From Amycolatopsis albispora (GTDB lineage: Bacteria; Actinomycetota; Actinomycetes; Mycobacteriales; Pseudonocardiaceae): a stretch of 64,000 nucleotides of DNA. This document shows positions 44,278 through 53,277 of the stretch, one piece after another; the first letter of the stretch is position 1; each line of letters begins with the position of its first letter. The DNA is taken from assembly GCF_003312875.1 (NCBI RefSeq), contig NZ_CP015163.1, forward strand, positions 8,184,001 through 8,248,000. The letters are read 5' to 3'. The notes under the pieces are model-generated. The model was not told the origin of the DNA. It saw only the letters and a program-made list of their open reading frames with translations, and made no database searches. The position numbers and the translations under genes are program-made.

Positions 44278-44330
44278 GTCCGGCGCGGCGCGCCACCGAG
44301 GGTGTCGTCCGGCGCGGCGCGCCACCGAGG
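44273..44330. repeat. Perfect tandem duplication of 29 bp
   Basis: The 29-mer starting GTGTCGTCCGGCGCGGCGCG occurs at 44273-44301 and again, directly adjacent, at 44302-44330 with no mismatch. It begins within the duplicated half arm of the preceding hairpin, suggesting slippage in the same patch. Confidence 0.85.
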
Positions 44331-44445
44331 CCGCGCCAGGCAGGGCGGCGCCGCGGGTTGCCTCGGCTGTGCCGCCTCCGGCCACTCGCGCCGCCTGCCT
44401 GGCTAGCGCCACCGCCCCGGCTGGCCGCGCCGCTCACCCCTCAGA

Positions 44446-44500
44446 TGTCACGAATGTGGCTTTCGAGACGCCCAACGTCTCGAAAGCCACATTCGTGACA
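44446..44500. terminator. Perfect 25-bp hairpin of the GAATGTGGCTTT family, member 4
   Basis: Arms 44446-44470 and 44476-44500 (TGTCACGAATGTGGCTTTCG...) pair without mismatch around a 5-nt CCCAA loop, making this the strongest hairpin in the window. It ends 13 bp before the 3' end of the TetR gene, where it would terminate that operon; the PucR transcript from the other side would also run into it. Confidence 0.8.
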
Positions 44501-44513
44501 CCAACCCGGCACC

Positions 44514-45143
44514 CTACGTCGCGCGGATTTTGTCGAAGATCTCGTTCACCAGGGTGAGCAGGGTGCCGGTGAGCAGGGCGTGTACCTGTTCCCTGGTCAG
44601 CGCGCCCCGCACCAGCCATTCCCGGCCCGCCGCCTTGACCATGCCGCCGTAGGCGCGGACCAGCGCGTTCAGCTCACCGTGGTGCGGGTCGTCCGCGGTG
44701 ATGCCGACGGCTTCGAGCACCCGGTCGGCCGATTCGCGGTCGGCCTCCTCGAGGATCTGCTCCACCGCGAGGTCGCGCCCGATGCCTTCCGGCGCGATCG
44801 CCGCCAGCCACAGGTTCTCCTGCCGCCCGACCATGTCGAGGAACCACGACACCGCCGCGTCCACCCGCTGCTCCAGCGTGCCTTCCGGCAGGATCTCCAC
44901 GGCGAAGTGCGGCACCGTCAGCGCCCGCCGGATCACCGCCAGGTACAGCTCCCGCTTGGTGCCGAAGTAGTGGTTGATCAACCCCCGCGCCACGCCCGCC
45001 TCGGCTGCGATGTCCGAAGTGGACACTTCGGCGTACGGCCGCTGGCCGAACAGCTCCGCCGCGCAGTCGAAGATCTGTTCCTTCCTGGCGTCCGGTTCCA
45101 GTCTTCGCCACTTGGGTGCGGGCTCGGTGCTCATGTCCGGCAT
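44514..45143 (-). CDS. TetR-family regulator of the lysine catabolic operon
   Basis: A 209-residue TetR protein: helix-turn-helix at about 20-60 (IFDCAAELFGQRPYAEVSTS, GVARGLINHYFGTKRELYLA), then a ligand-binding domain. It is the last gene of the permease-davA-davB run on the minus strand, so it probably controls that operon. The start is uncertain: ATG 45143 (MPDMSTEP) has GGAGGG 11 nt upstream, ATG 45134 is close by, and ATG 45173 touches the davB stop (TGAATG). Ligand may be lysine or aminovalerate; inferred. Confidence 0.82.
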   Translation of the reverse strand: MPDMSTEPAPKWRRLEPDARKEQIFDCAAELFGQRPYAEVSTSDIAAEAGVARGLINHYFGTKRELYLAVIRRALTVPHFAVEILPEGTLEQRVDAAVSWFLDMVGRQENLWLAAIAPEGIGRDLAVEQILEEADRESADRVLEAVGITADDPHHGELNALVRAYGGMVKAAGREWLVRGALTREQVHALLTGTLLTLVNEIFDKIRAT

Positions 45144-45173
45144 TTTCGCACGAACCCTCCGGTAACGCGTCAT

Positions 45174-46865
45174 TCAGTCGGGCAGCACGAGCGGGGCGAT
45201 TTCGTCGAAGAGATCACCCGGTCCGGGGTTGTCCGGATGCGTCCGCCCGCCGAAGTGGTGCAGCACGCCCCAGACGGCGTTCAACGCGGTCTGCACCGCG
45301 CCCTCCGCCCAGCCCGCGGTCCACGAAACGTCGTCACCGGCCAGGAACAGCCCGCGGTAGCGCTCGGGCAGCCGGTCCTGCATGAAGTGGGTGAACAACC
45401 GTTCCTGGTACCGGTAGTGCCCGGGCAGGTTCGCCTTGAACGCGCCCATGAAATGCGGTTCGGCCTCCCACGACACGGTGACCGGATCACCGGTGATGTG
45501 CCGCCGCACGTCCACGCCGGGATAGATCTCCCGCAGCGACTGCAGCATCACCTCCACCCGTTCGGTGGCCGAAAGCGGCAGCCATTTCAGCGAGTCGTCG
45601 GCCCAGGTGTAGGAAAGGCAGATCACCGCGGGCGAATCCGGCCCGGAGTCGAGCAGGTAGGTGCCGCGGGTCATCCGGTCGGTGAGCGTCATGCTCATCG
45701 TGTCGCGCCCGGTGACCGGATCGGGGTCGAGCCAGAACGGCCGGTCCACCGGCACGAAGACCTTCGAGGACTCCATGTAGTGCGTGCGCTCGATCGCGGT
45801 CCAGTGGTCGATCGGGAACAGCGATTCGTCACACGAGATCTTCGCCAGCAGCATCCAGCTCTGCGCGGTGAACACCGCCGCCGGATAGGTGCGGATGCCG
45901 CCGCGGGTGTCGGTCACCGTGATGTTGTTCGGCGCGGTGCGGTGCAGGCGCGCGACGCCGGGCCGCGGGGCGCCGCCGTGCAGTGAGCGCAGGCTGGTCC
46001 CGGCCGGCCAGTGCGTCATCCGCGACGGCACCCGGTCCCACAGCCGGAGCGGCAGCTGCTGGCTGCCGCCGACGATGCTGCGGTGCTCGTCGTCGGCACC
46101 GGTGTAGACCACCCGGAGGATCTCCAGGATGGAGTTGGGGAAGTCGGTGTCCCAGCCGCCGGTGCCGAAGCCGACCTGGCCGAAGATCTCGCGGTGGCGG
46201 AAGGAGGCGAAGGCGGGCGAGTCGCAGAGGAAGCCGTAGAAGGTCTGGTTGTCCAGCTTCTCCACCAGCTCGTTCCAGATGTCCTTGATGCGCTTGACGT
46301 CCCGGCGGCGGATCGCGTCCTGCATCTCCCCGAAGGCGGCGTGGCGGTCGAGCGTGGCGTGCCAGGCGGCGGAGACCTCCCCGAACACCGCGGGCAGGTC
46401 GGCGGGCGAGGTGGCGTAGTGCGTTTCGCCCTTGAGATCGACCACCGTGCTCGGCGTGGCCGGTGCCAGCGGGTTCGGGAACTCCTTGGTGCTCAGGCCC
46501 ACCTTGTCGATGTAGTGGAACAGCGAGGTCGACGACGGCGGGAAGCGCATCGCGCCCATCTCGGCGACCACATCGGACGGAAAGCCGTCGAAACTGACCG
46601 TGCGCAGCCGCCCGCCGAGCTGGTCGGCTTCGTAGACCACCGGGCGCAGCCCCAGCTTCATCAGCTCGTAGGCGGTGACCAGCCCGGACAGCCCGCCGCC
46701 GATCACCGCCACCTCGCGGCCGTGGTGCTCGGGCGGAACAGAGCCGAGCCCGGCGGGGTGGGCCAGGTAGTCGTCGTAGGCGAACGGAAAGTCCGGGCCG
46801 AACATCGTGATCGGCCCGCCCGGCGGTTCGGGCGTGTGGATCGCGGTGGGCACGGCGGAGGTCAT
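45174..46865 (-). CDS. davB: L-lysine 2-monooxygenase (flavin amine oxidase family)
   Basis: FAD enzyme converting L-lysine with O2 to 5-aminopentanamide, CO2 and water. The 563 residues match the DavB type closely: PITMFGPDFPFAYDDYLAHP opening, FAD motif VAVIGGGLSGLVTAYELMK, FGQVGFGTGGWDTDFPNS, SMTLTDRMTRGTYL and the closing HTHPDNPGPGDLFDEI. Tryptophan 2-monooxygenase is the main alternative, but the DavA-type partner 2 bp upstream and the amino acid permease support lysine. ATG 46865 follows AAAGG. Confidence 0.88.
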   Translation of the reverse strand: MTSAVPTAIHTPEPPGGPITMFGPDFPFAYDDYLAHPAGLGSVPPEHHGREVAVIGGGLSGLVTAYELMKLGLRPVVYEADQLGGRLRTVSFDGFPSDVVAEMGAMRFPPSSTSLFHYIDKVGLSTKEFPNPLAPATPSTVVDLKGETHYATSPADLPAVFGEVSAAWHATLDRHAAFGEMQDAIRRRDVKRIKDIWNELVEKLDNQTFYGFLCDSPAFASFRHREIFGQVGFGTGGWDTDFPNSILEILRVVYTGADDEHRSIVGGSQQLPLRLWDRVPSRMTHWPAGTSLRSLHGGAPRPGVARLHRTAPNNITVTDTRGGIRTYPAAVFTAQSWMLLAKISCDESLFPIDHWTAIERTHYMESSKVFVPVDRPFWLDPDPVTGRDTMSMTLTDRMTRGTYLLDSGPDSPAVICLSYTWADDSLKWLPLSATERVEVMLQSLREIYPGVDVRRHITGDPVTVSWEAEPHFMGAFKANLPGHYRYQERLFTHFMQDRLPERYRGLFLAGDDVSWTAGWAEGAVQTALNAVWGVLHHFGGRTHPDNPGPGDLFDEIAPLVLPD

Positions 46866-46867
46866 GC

Positions 46868-47641
46868 TCAGGCCTTTCTCTCGTACAGCTCCGGCCGCCG
46901 GTCGGCCAAGTGCGTGTTCTCGCGGCGGGAGGCGGCCAGCCGCGCCGGATCGACCGTGGCGAGCAGCAGTTCCTCCCCGGCACCGGCGCGGGCGAGTTCG
47001 GTGCCGTCGGGCGCCATCACCACGCTGCGGCCGCAGTAGTCCAGCTCGCCTTCGACGTCGCATCGGTTGGCGTAGGCCAGGAACACCTGGCTTTCGTAGG
47101 CGCGCGCGGGCACCACGATGTCGGCGACGATCTCGTACGGCCGCATCAACGCCGTCGGCACCACCAGCAGTTCGGTGCCCGACAACGCGTGGGCCCGCAC
47201 CAGTTCGGGGAATTCGACGTCGTAGCAGATGAGCAGGCCGACGGTCAGTTCGCCGAGCCTGGCCTGCACCACCGCCCGGTCGCCGGGGGAGAAGTGCGCC
47301 TTGTCCAGCTCGCCGAACAGGTGCGTCTTCCGGTAGTTGGCCAGCGCCCGCCCGGTCGCGTCGATCAGCTGGACGCTGTTGTGGACGGTGCCGAGTGCGC
47401 GTTCCGGGTAGCCGTAGGCGATCGCCAGCCCGTGTGCACGGCAGATCTCGGCGACCCGGCGTGCGGTCGGGCCGTCGGCCTGCTCGGCCAGGTCCTCGGC
47501 GGCCTCACCGATGTTGTACCCGGTGGCCGCCATTTCCGGGCAGACCAGCAGGTCGGCGCCCGACGCGCGGGCGGCCGCGCCGGCCAGCCGGGGCAGGAAG
47601 TCCGCGCCGTCGGCGGGACCCTGGAACACTGCGACCTTCAT
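46868..47641 (-). CDS. davA: 5-aminopentanamidase (nitrilase superfamily)
   Basis: Carbon-nitrogen hydrolase of 257 residues that would release ammonia from 5-aminopentanamide to give 5-aminovalerate. The catalytic triad is E36 (CPEMAATGYNIG), K105 (YRKTHLFGELD) and C139 (LLICYDVEFPE). The surrounding strings VHNSVQLID and YANRCDVEGELDYCG resemble the Pseudomonas enzyme. ATGA overlap with the permease and a 2-bp gap to davB show one operon. DavT and DavD genes for the next steps to glutarate are absent here. Confidence 0.88.
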   Translation of the reverse strand: MKVAVFQGPADGADFLPRLAGAAARASGADLLVCPEMAATGYNIGEAAEDLAEQADGPTARRVAEICRAHGLAIAYGYPERALGTVHNSVQLIDATGRALANYRKTHLFGELDKAHFSPGDRAVVQARLGELTVGLLICYDVEFPELVRAHALSGTELLVVPTALMRPYEIVADIVVPARAYESQVFLAYANRCDVEGELDYCGRSVVMAPDGTELARAGAGEELLLATVDPARLAASRRENTHLADRRPELYERKA

Positions 47642-49071
47642 GACCGTGCCAGCTTCGAGCGCCGCATGCCGTACGCGAAGTACAGCACCAGGCCGAACAG
47701 CATCCAGCCGGCGAAGGTCAGCCAGGTGGCGACGTCCAGGCTGAACATCATGTACGCGCAGCAGAGCACGCCCAGCACCGGCGTGACCGGGGCGAGCGGC
47801 ACGCGGAAGGTGCGCGGCATCTCCGGGCGGCTGCGGCGCAGCACCAGCACCGCCACGTTGACCAGGCCGAACGCGAACAGCGTGCCGATGCTGGTCGCGT
47901 CGGCCAGGTTGCCCAGCGGCACGAACGCGGCCAGCACGGCGACAAAACCGGACACCACCAGCGTGTTGATCCGCGGGCTGCCGGTCCTGGCATCCACCTT
48001 GGACAGTGCTTTCGGGACCAGCCCGTCGCGCGACATGGCAAAAAGGATGCGCGTCTGTCCATACAGGACGGTGAGCACCACGCTGGAGATGGCCACCAGC
48101 GCCCCGGCGGCCAGCAGCGCGGCCCAGAGCTTGTTGCCCAGCACGGTGGTGATCACGTGGGACAGCGCCGCCTCGGAGCCCTCGAACCCGGTCCAGTTCA
48201 GCGCGCCGACCGCGGCCAGCGCGACCAGGCAGTAGAGCAGGGTGACGATGCCGAGCGAGAGCAGGATGGCACGCGGCAGGTCGCGCTGCGGGTTCTTCGC
48301 CTCCTCACCGGCGGTCGACGCGGCGTCGAAGCCGATGTAGGAGAAGAACAACTTCGCCGCGCCCGCGCTCATCCCGGCCAGGCCGAGCGGCAGGAACGGG
48401 CTGAAGTTCCCGGCCTCGACCGCGCTGAAGGCGATGAAGCAGAACAGCAGCAGGGTGGCCACCTTGACCACCACCATGATCGCGTTCGCCCGCGCGCTTT
48501 CCCTGGCCCCGGCCAGCAGCAGCACCATGGCCAGCAGCACGATCACGATCGCGGGCAGGTTGACGATGCCGCCGTCGCCGGGCGGGCTGCTCAGCGCGGC
48601 GGGAATGGTCACGCCGAGAGTGAGGTCGAGCAGCTCGTTGATGTACTGGCCCCAGCCGACGGCCACCGAGGCCACCGAAACCCCGTATTCGAGCACCAGG
48701 CACCAGCCGCAGACCCAGGCGACCAGCTCGCCGAGGGTGGCGTAGGCGTAGGTGTAGGACGAACCGGACAGCGGGATCATGCCCGCCAGCTCGGCGTAGG
48801 ACAGCGCGGAGAACAACGCGGTGATCCCGGCCAGCACGAACGAGAGCACCACGGCCGGGCCCGCCACCGGCACGGCCTCGCCGAGGACAACGAAGATGCC
48901 GCTGCCGAGCGTCGCGCCGATGCTGAGCATGGTGAGCTGGCTCAGCCCGAGCGTGCGCCGGAGGGTGCCGCCCTCGCCGTGGCCGCCTTCGGCGAGCAGG
49001 ACGTCCACGGGTTTGCGGCGCACCAGTGCGGCACGCAACCCCGCGCTGGACCGATCGGATCGCTGGCTCAT
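47638..49071 (-). CDS. APC-family amino acid permease, probably for lysine
   Basis: Membrane transporter of 477 residues with 12 predicted helices. Cationic-amino-acid-type signature near the N-terminus: LSQLTMLSIGATLGSGIFVV, then FSALSYAELAGMIPLSGSSY and FFSYIGFDAASTAGEEAKNP. First gene of the operon permease-davA-davB, hence a lysine importer is likely. ATG 49071 (MSQRSDRSS) is preferred; the frame stays open to ATG 49119, which would add a non-conserved tail. The two tail regions lack good ribosome binding sites. Confidence 0.86.
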   Translation of the reverse strand: MSQRSDRSSAGLRAALVRRKPVDVLLAEGGHGEGGTLRRTLGLSQLTMLSIGATLGSGIFVVLGEAVPVAGPAVVLSFVLAGITALFSALSYAELAGMIPLSGSSYTYAYATLGELVAWVCGWCLVLEYGVSVASVAVGWGQYINELLDLTLGVTIPAALSSPPGDGGIVNLPAIVIVLLAMVLLLAGARESARANAIMVVVKVATLLLFCFIAFSAVEAGNFSPFLPLGLAGMSAGAAKLFFSYIGFDAASTAGEEAKNPQRDLPRAILLSLGIVTLLYCLVALAAVGALNWTGFEGSEAALSHVITTVLGNKLWAALLAAGALVAISSVVLTVLYGQTRILFAMSRDGLVPKALSKVDARTGSPRINTLVVSGFVAVLAAFVPLGNLADATSIGTLFAFGLVNVAVLVLRRSRPEMPRTFRVPLAPVTPVLGVLCCAYMMFSLDVATWLTFAGWMLFGLVLYFAYGMRRSKLARS

Positions 49072-49264
49072 CCCGCACACGCTATCGTTCGCTTTCTGCC
49101 GCCGAAAACAGGTGTTCATTGTGTGTTGCCCGTCTCAACCGGCGATTCATTGCGGTGTTGGACACGAGGTGCCCCACTTCGTTACCACGCAAACCCAGTT
49201 GATCGGGCCGGGGACCGGGCTCGAAACTACCTGGACAGCCACACCGCCGACCGAGGGGAACACC

Positions 49265-49807
49265 TTGCACATCCGTGAGTTCACCGATGCCGACTGGGCC
49301 CAGGTGTGGCCGATCGTGCGTGAGGTGGTGCGGAAGGGCGACACCTATGCCTACGACCCGGCCATGACCGAGGACGAGGCCCGCGGCACCTGGATCGAGC
49401 GCCCGCCGCGCCAGACGGTCGTCGCTGTCGAAGACGGCCGCGTGCTCGGCACCGCGAAGATGGGCGCCAACCGGGCGGGCCCGGGAGCGCACGTCGCCAC
49501 GGCGAGCCTGATGGTCGACGCCGGGGTGCGCGGCAAGGGCGTCGGCACCGAACTGTGCCGGTACGTGCTGGACTGGGCGAGGGATCGCGGGTTCGCCGGG
49601 ATGCAGTTCAACGCCGTGGCCGCGTCGAACACCTCCGCGGTGAAGATCTACCAGCGGCTCGGCTTCGAGATCGTCGGCACCGTGCCCGGGGCCTTCGAGC
49701 ACCCCGAACTGGGCCGCGTCGGGCTGCACATCATGTACTGCGACTTCACCGCCACTCAGCGCCCCAGTGCCGAACCGGCGGATCCCCCAGCAAGCCCGCC
49801 GCGGTGA
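49265..49807 (+). CDS. GNAT-family N-acetyltransferase
   Basis: A 180-residue acetyltransferase using acetyl-CoA. The acetyl-CoA pyrophosphate loop VDAGVRGKGVGTELCRYVL, NAVAASNTSAVKIYQRLGFE and IREFTDADWAQVWPIVREV are typical of the L-amino-acid/phosphinothricin-like group. The TTG at 49265, preceded by GAGGGG, begins the conserved fold; the frame upstream is spurious. It overlaps the convergent small gene by 62 bp. Substrate unknown. Confidence 0.82.
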   Translation: MHIREFTDADWAQVWPIVREVVRKGDTYAYDPAMTEDEARGTWIERPPRQTVVAVEDGRVLGTAKMGANRAGPGAHVATASLMVDAGVRGKGVGTELCRYVLDWARDRGFAGMQFNAVAASNTSAVKIYQRLGFEIVGTVPGAFEHPELGRVGLHIMYCDFTATQRPSAEPADPPASPPR

Positions 49808-50117
49808 GGATGCGCACGGCTTCCGGGCCGACCCTGGTCACCTGCGCTCCGCTGGACCGCACCTGCGCCATGGTGTCGTAGCGCCGCGGCGCCGGGCCCG
49901 CGGTGTGCGACCACCAGGCGACGGTGGCACAGGTGGCTTCCCGCAGCGCGTGCCGGACGACTGGGCCACCTGGGCGCGGCGGCGGATAGGTCGCGGTCAG
50001 CAGCAGCCCGTCCACCAGCGCCGACGCCTTGCTCAGCGTGGGCTCAATGCCCTCGGGCGGCTCGGGGAGCGCGCGCGAGCGCGCGTAGTCCTCAGGGGTG
50101 GCGTGCGCGGTGGTCAT
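49746..50117 (-). CDS. Orphan phage head-tail connector-like small protein
   Basis: A 123-residue protein. MTTAHATPEDYARSR, then LSKASALVDGLLLTA and VRHALREATCATVAWW resemble the opening and helices of phage Gp6/Gp15-type head-tail connector proteins (ATPEDV...ASALIDA...AVC). No capsid, portal, tail or integrase gene is near, so this is an isolated remnant or a domesticated gene. Its 3' part overlaps the GNAT gene by 62 bp. The family call is tentative. Confidence 0.5.
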   Translation of the reverse strand: MTTAHATPEDYARSRALPEPPEGIEPTLSKASALVDGLLLTATYPPPRPGGPVVRHALREATCATVAWWSHTAGPAPRRYDTMAQVRSSGAQVTRVGPEAVRILTAAGLLGDPPVRHWGAEWR

Positions 50118-50203
50118 CGGTCCCCTTTCCGACTCGGTCGTCGGGGGTGGGACGCGGAAACCACGAACGTGTGACGGCAGCCGGGCTGTGGTGCCCGCCA
50201 CGC

Positions 50204-50911
50204 CTACCGGTAGACGGTGTCCAGCCAGGCCCGCAGCGCCTTGCCGCTGGTCTCGGCGTTCGCGTCGCGCGCGAACAGGTGCAGGCTCACACCGACCGGA
50301 CCGCCCCAGGTGTTGCGGCCGAACACCCGGTACAGCGCGTCTTCCGTGCGCAGCCCGAGAAACCACTGGTTCAGGTGGTCGACCACCGCGGTCCGCGGCT
50401 GCCCGGCCAGCGCGACTTCAACGCGGTCACCGGCTTCGCGCACGCCCAGCGCGGCCAGCAGCCGGGCGAACCCGTCCGGTGCCATGGACGACTCGGGCGC
50501 GTCGGCGGCGACGTAGGTGGCCGCGCGCCCCGGGAAGTGGCCGACGTACTGCCCGAGCGTGTGCAGGTAGAAGTCGGTGTGCTTGGCGGCGCCGTCGTAC
50601 TCGTTGTCCCAGTCCTCGTCGGCGAGCATGCCGCTGTGCACGAACCGCAGCACCGTGGTGCCTTGGCGGCCTTCGAGCACCCATTCCAGCGCGTTGAACG
50701 AACCGTCGGGCTGCTCCGCGCGCAGCGCGTACCGCTCCGGCGGGGTCCAGTCGAGCACCTGGTGGTCGTCGAGCAGCCGGTAGCCGCCTGCCTCGGGATC
50801 GGACTCGGTGGGGAACATCCAGCCGGCGGTGCCCGCGGTGATCGCGGCCCACACCTGCTCGGGCGTGGCCGGGAGCGTGACCTGGCGATTGATCTCGAAC
50901 TCGCGCGGCAT
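50204..50911 (-). CDS. SRPBCC/AHSA1 (START-like) domain protein
   Basis: A 235-residue ligand-binding-fold protein. The AHSA1 pattern is visible: MPREFEINRQVTLPATPEQV, WAAITAG, LRAEQPDGSFNALEWVLEG and the terminal helix DHLNQWFLG. The second 90 residues are an extra domain beyond the usual 150-residue fold. ATG 50911 begins the fold; an upstream in-frame GTG adds a tail. It is divergent from a YCII-domain gene, a pairing common in actinobacteria beside ECF sigma factors, though none is present. Function unknown. Confidence 0.78.
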   Translation of the reverse strand: MPREFEINRQVTLPATPEQVWAAITAGTAGWMFPTESDPEAGGYRLLDDHQVLDWTPPERYALRAEQPDGSFNALEWVLEGRQGTTVLRFVHSGMLADEDWDNEYDGAAKHTDFYLHTLGQYVGHFPGRAATYVAADAPESSMAPDGFARLLAALGVREAGDRVEVALAGQPRTAVVDHLNQWFLGLRTEDALYRVFGRNTWGGPVGVSLHLFARDANAETSGKALRAWLDTVYR

Positions 50912-51021
50912 CGGGCCACCGTCCCACCGAAAGAAAAAACTGTCAACACGGCCCGGTCGATCCCGGCCGCCCCGGTTCGACGCCTGGTCAGCGAACACTC
51001 GCCGATACGGAGGTCGAAGCG

Positions 51022-51441
51022 ATGCGGTTCATGATCCTGATGAAGTCGGACGAGCGCGCCGAGGCCGGTGAGGCAGCCACCGAAGCCGACCTGGCCGCGA
51101 TGTACCGCTACAACGAGGAACTGGTGAAGGCGGGCGTGCTGCTCGGCGGGGAGGGGCTGCACGCGAGCGCACGCGGCACCCGGGTCACGCTCACCGCGGA
51201 GGAAACCGTGGTGGCGCACGGGCCGTTCCCGCGGCCGCGTGAGCTGGTCGCCGGGTTCTGGCTGATCCAGGTGAAGTCCAGGGAGGAGGCGATCGCCTGG
51301 GCGCGGCGGTGCCCGGCGCCCGCCGACGGCGAGACGGTGCTGGAGCTGCGGCAGGTGGTCGAGGCCGAGGACTTCGGTGACGCGCTCACCCCGGAACTGC
51401 GGGAGGCCAACGACCGGCTGCGGGAACTGACCGTGTCCTGA
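51022..51441 (+). CDS. YCII-related (DGPF) domain protein
   Basis: A 139-residue dimeric alpha-beta protein of the YCII/DGPF family: MRFMILMKSDERAE opening, a pattern HGPFPRPRELVAGFWLIQVK in place of DGPFAETKE, and a helical C-terminus. Family members accompany ECF sigma factors or SRPBCC proteins and may bind small ligands. Divergent from the SRPBCC gene, with a 110-bp shared promoter region; ends at a strong hairpin terminator. Confidence 0.8.
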   Translation: MRFMILMKSDERAEAGEAATEADLAAMYRYNEELVKAGVLLGGEGLHASARGTRVTLTAEETVVAHGPFPRPRELVAGFWLIQVKSREEAIAWARRCPAPADGETVLELRQVVEAEDFGDALTPELREANDRLRELTVS

Positions 51442-51443
51442 AT

Positions 51444-51475
51444 GGACGGTGGCTCGCCGCGGCGAGCCACCGTCC
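51444..51475. terminator. Perfect 32-bp palindromic bidirectional terminator
   Basis: GGACGGTGGCTCGCCG is followed by its exact reverse complement, giving a 16-bp stem. It sits between the convergent YCII gene and S8 peptidase gene, so it can stop both transcripts. Confidence 0.85.
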
Positions 51476-51487
51476 GTTGTGGAGCCG

Positions 51488-53277
51488 TCAGCGGGTGGTC
51501 AGGGTGTAGACCGTGGTGCCGGTCGTCCCGTCCGCGCCGGTGGCGGTGATGGTGATCGGATGGGTCCTGGCGGGGGCGTCGAGCACGAAGAAGGTCAGCG
51601 TGGAACTGCCCCCGTTCGGGATCGTGGCCGGGTTGAAGAAGGCGAACACCCCCTGTGGCACCGCCGCCGAGAGCGTCAGGTTCCCGCTGCCGCCCGAAGC
51701 GGTGACGGTGGTGCTCACCTGGGTGCCGAAGCCGCCGGTGCCCGAGGACGGCGACGCCGCGACGCTGATGTCACCGGCGGGCGCGCCGACCACGAGCGTG
51801 AGTTCGGCGGTCCGGCTCACCGACGCGGCCTTGCCGGTGACGGTGATCCGGTACGTACCGTCCGGAGTGGACGATCCGGTGGTGATGGTCAGCTTCGCGG
51901 TTTCCCCGGCGGTGACCGAGGTCGGCGCGAACACGGCCGCGGCGCCCGAAGGCAGTCCGGTGGCCGAAAGCGAGACCGTCTCGGCGGTGCCCTTGACCAC
52001 CTTCGTGCCCACGCCCGTCGAGGCCGACCCGCCCGGCTCGCCGACGGTGATCGAACCGGGGCTCACCGAGAGCGAGAAGTCGTTCGCGGGCTGCTGGCCA
52101 CCGCCGATGAACCCGGTGTAGAGCAACCGGTTCGGCGAGCCGGAACCGGCGTTCTTCACCACGCCCTCGGTCGCGTTCGAGGTGAGCGCCGAGTTGACCT
52201 GGTCCGGCGTCGCCGACGGGTTGGCCTGCAGGTACATCGCGGCCGCCCCGGCGCCGTGCGGGCTGGCCATCGAGGTGCCCGACATGCCGGTGCTGGCGGT
52301 GTCGTTGAGGTGGCTCGCCGAGGTGATGTTGCTGCCCGGCGCGAACAGGTCCACGCAGGTGCCGATGTTGGAGAACGACGAGCGGTTGTCGCTCGCGTCG
52401 GTCGACGCCACCGTGAGCACCTCGGGAATCTTCGCCGGGCCACGGCTGCACGCGTTGCCGCCGTTGTCGTTGCCCGCCGCCACCACCGTGGTCACCCCGG
52501 CCTGGAGCAGCCCGCGCATGGCGTCGTCACCGATGCCCGCGGTGTCGAAGGTCATGCTCATGTTGGCGACCGCGGGCTTGGCCGCGTTCTCGGCCACCCA
52601 CTCGATGCCTTCCAGCGCGTCGGAATCCGGCGCCGAGCCACCGCAGCCGAGCACCTTCACCCCGACCAGCTTGACCTTCTTGGCCACACCCCAGGTTTTG
52701 CCGCCGACCGTGCCGGAGACGTGCGTGCCGTGCCCGTGGCAGTCGTTGGCGTCCGGGTCGCTGTCCACGAAGTCGTAACCGGAACTCGCGCGGCCTTCGA
52801 ATTCCGTGTGGCTGTACCGGATTCCGGTGTCGAGCACATATGCCGTGACGTCCGCGGCGGTGTTGTTGTAGGTGTAGTTCTTGTCCAGCGGCAGGTTCCG
52901 CTGGTCGATCCGGTCGATGCCGTAGGTGGCGTTCGGCTGGGTGTCCGCCACGCGGGCGGTGCCGTCCTGGTAGACGGCCTTCACCGCCGGGTCCGCCGCC
53001 AGCCGCCTGGCCTGAGCCTCGCTCAGGCCACGCACCGCGAAGCCCCGCATCGCGACGTTGAGGGTGGACTTGAGGTCACCGCCGTAGCGGTCGGTCAGCG
53101 AGGCCGCCGCCGAGTCCACAGTGGACGCTGCCACGGTGTCCTTCAGCGAGACCACGTAACCACCGGCGACCGGATCACCGGCCTGGACCACTGTCCCCTG
53201 TGGAGACGAAGCAGCCGCCGCTCCCGGCAGCACGGCCAAGAGTGCCGCCGAACCCAGGATCCCGAGCAGTGCGCGCA

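Noticed and set aside
44016..44619. Short frames rich in TNVAF...KATFV strings
   Set aside because: These are translations of the hairpin arms in several frames and strands; they lack ribosome binding sites and conserved length, so the repeat is nucleic-acid level.
45174..47641. Flavin monooxygenase plus amidohydrolase as an indole-acetamide route to auxin
   Set aside because: The hydrolase and oxygenase match the lysine DavA/DavB type more closely than IaaM/IaaH, and an amidase-signature IaaH is absent.
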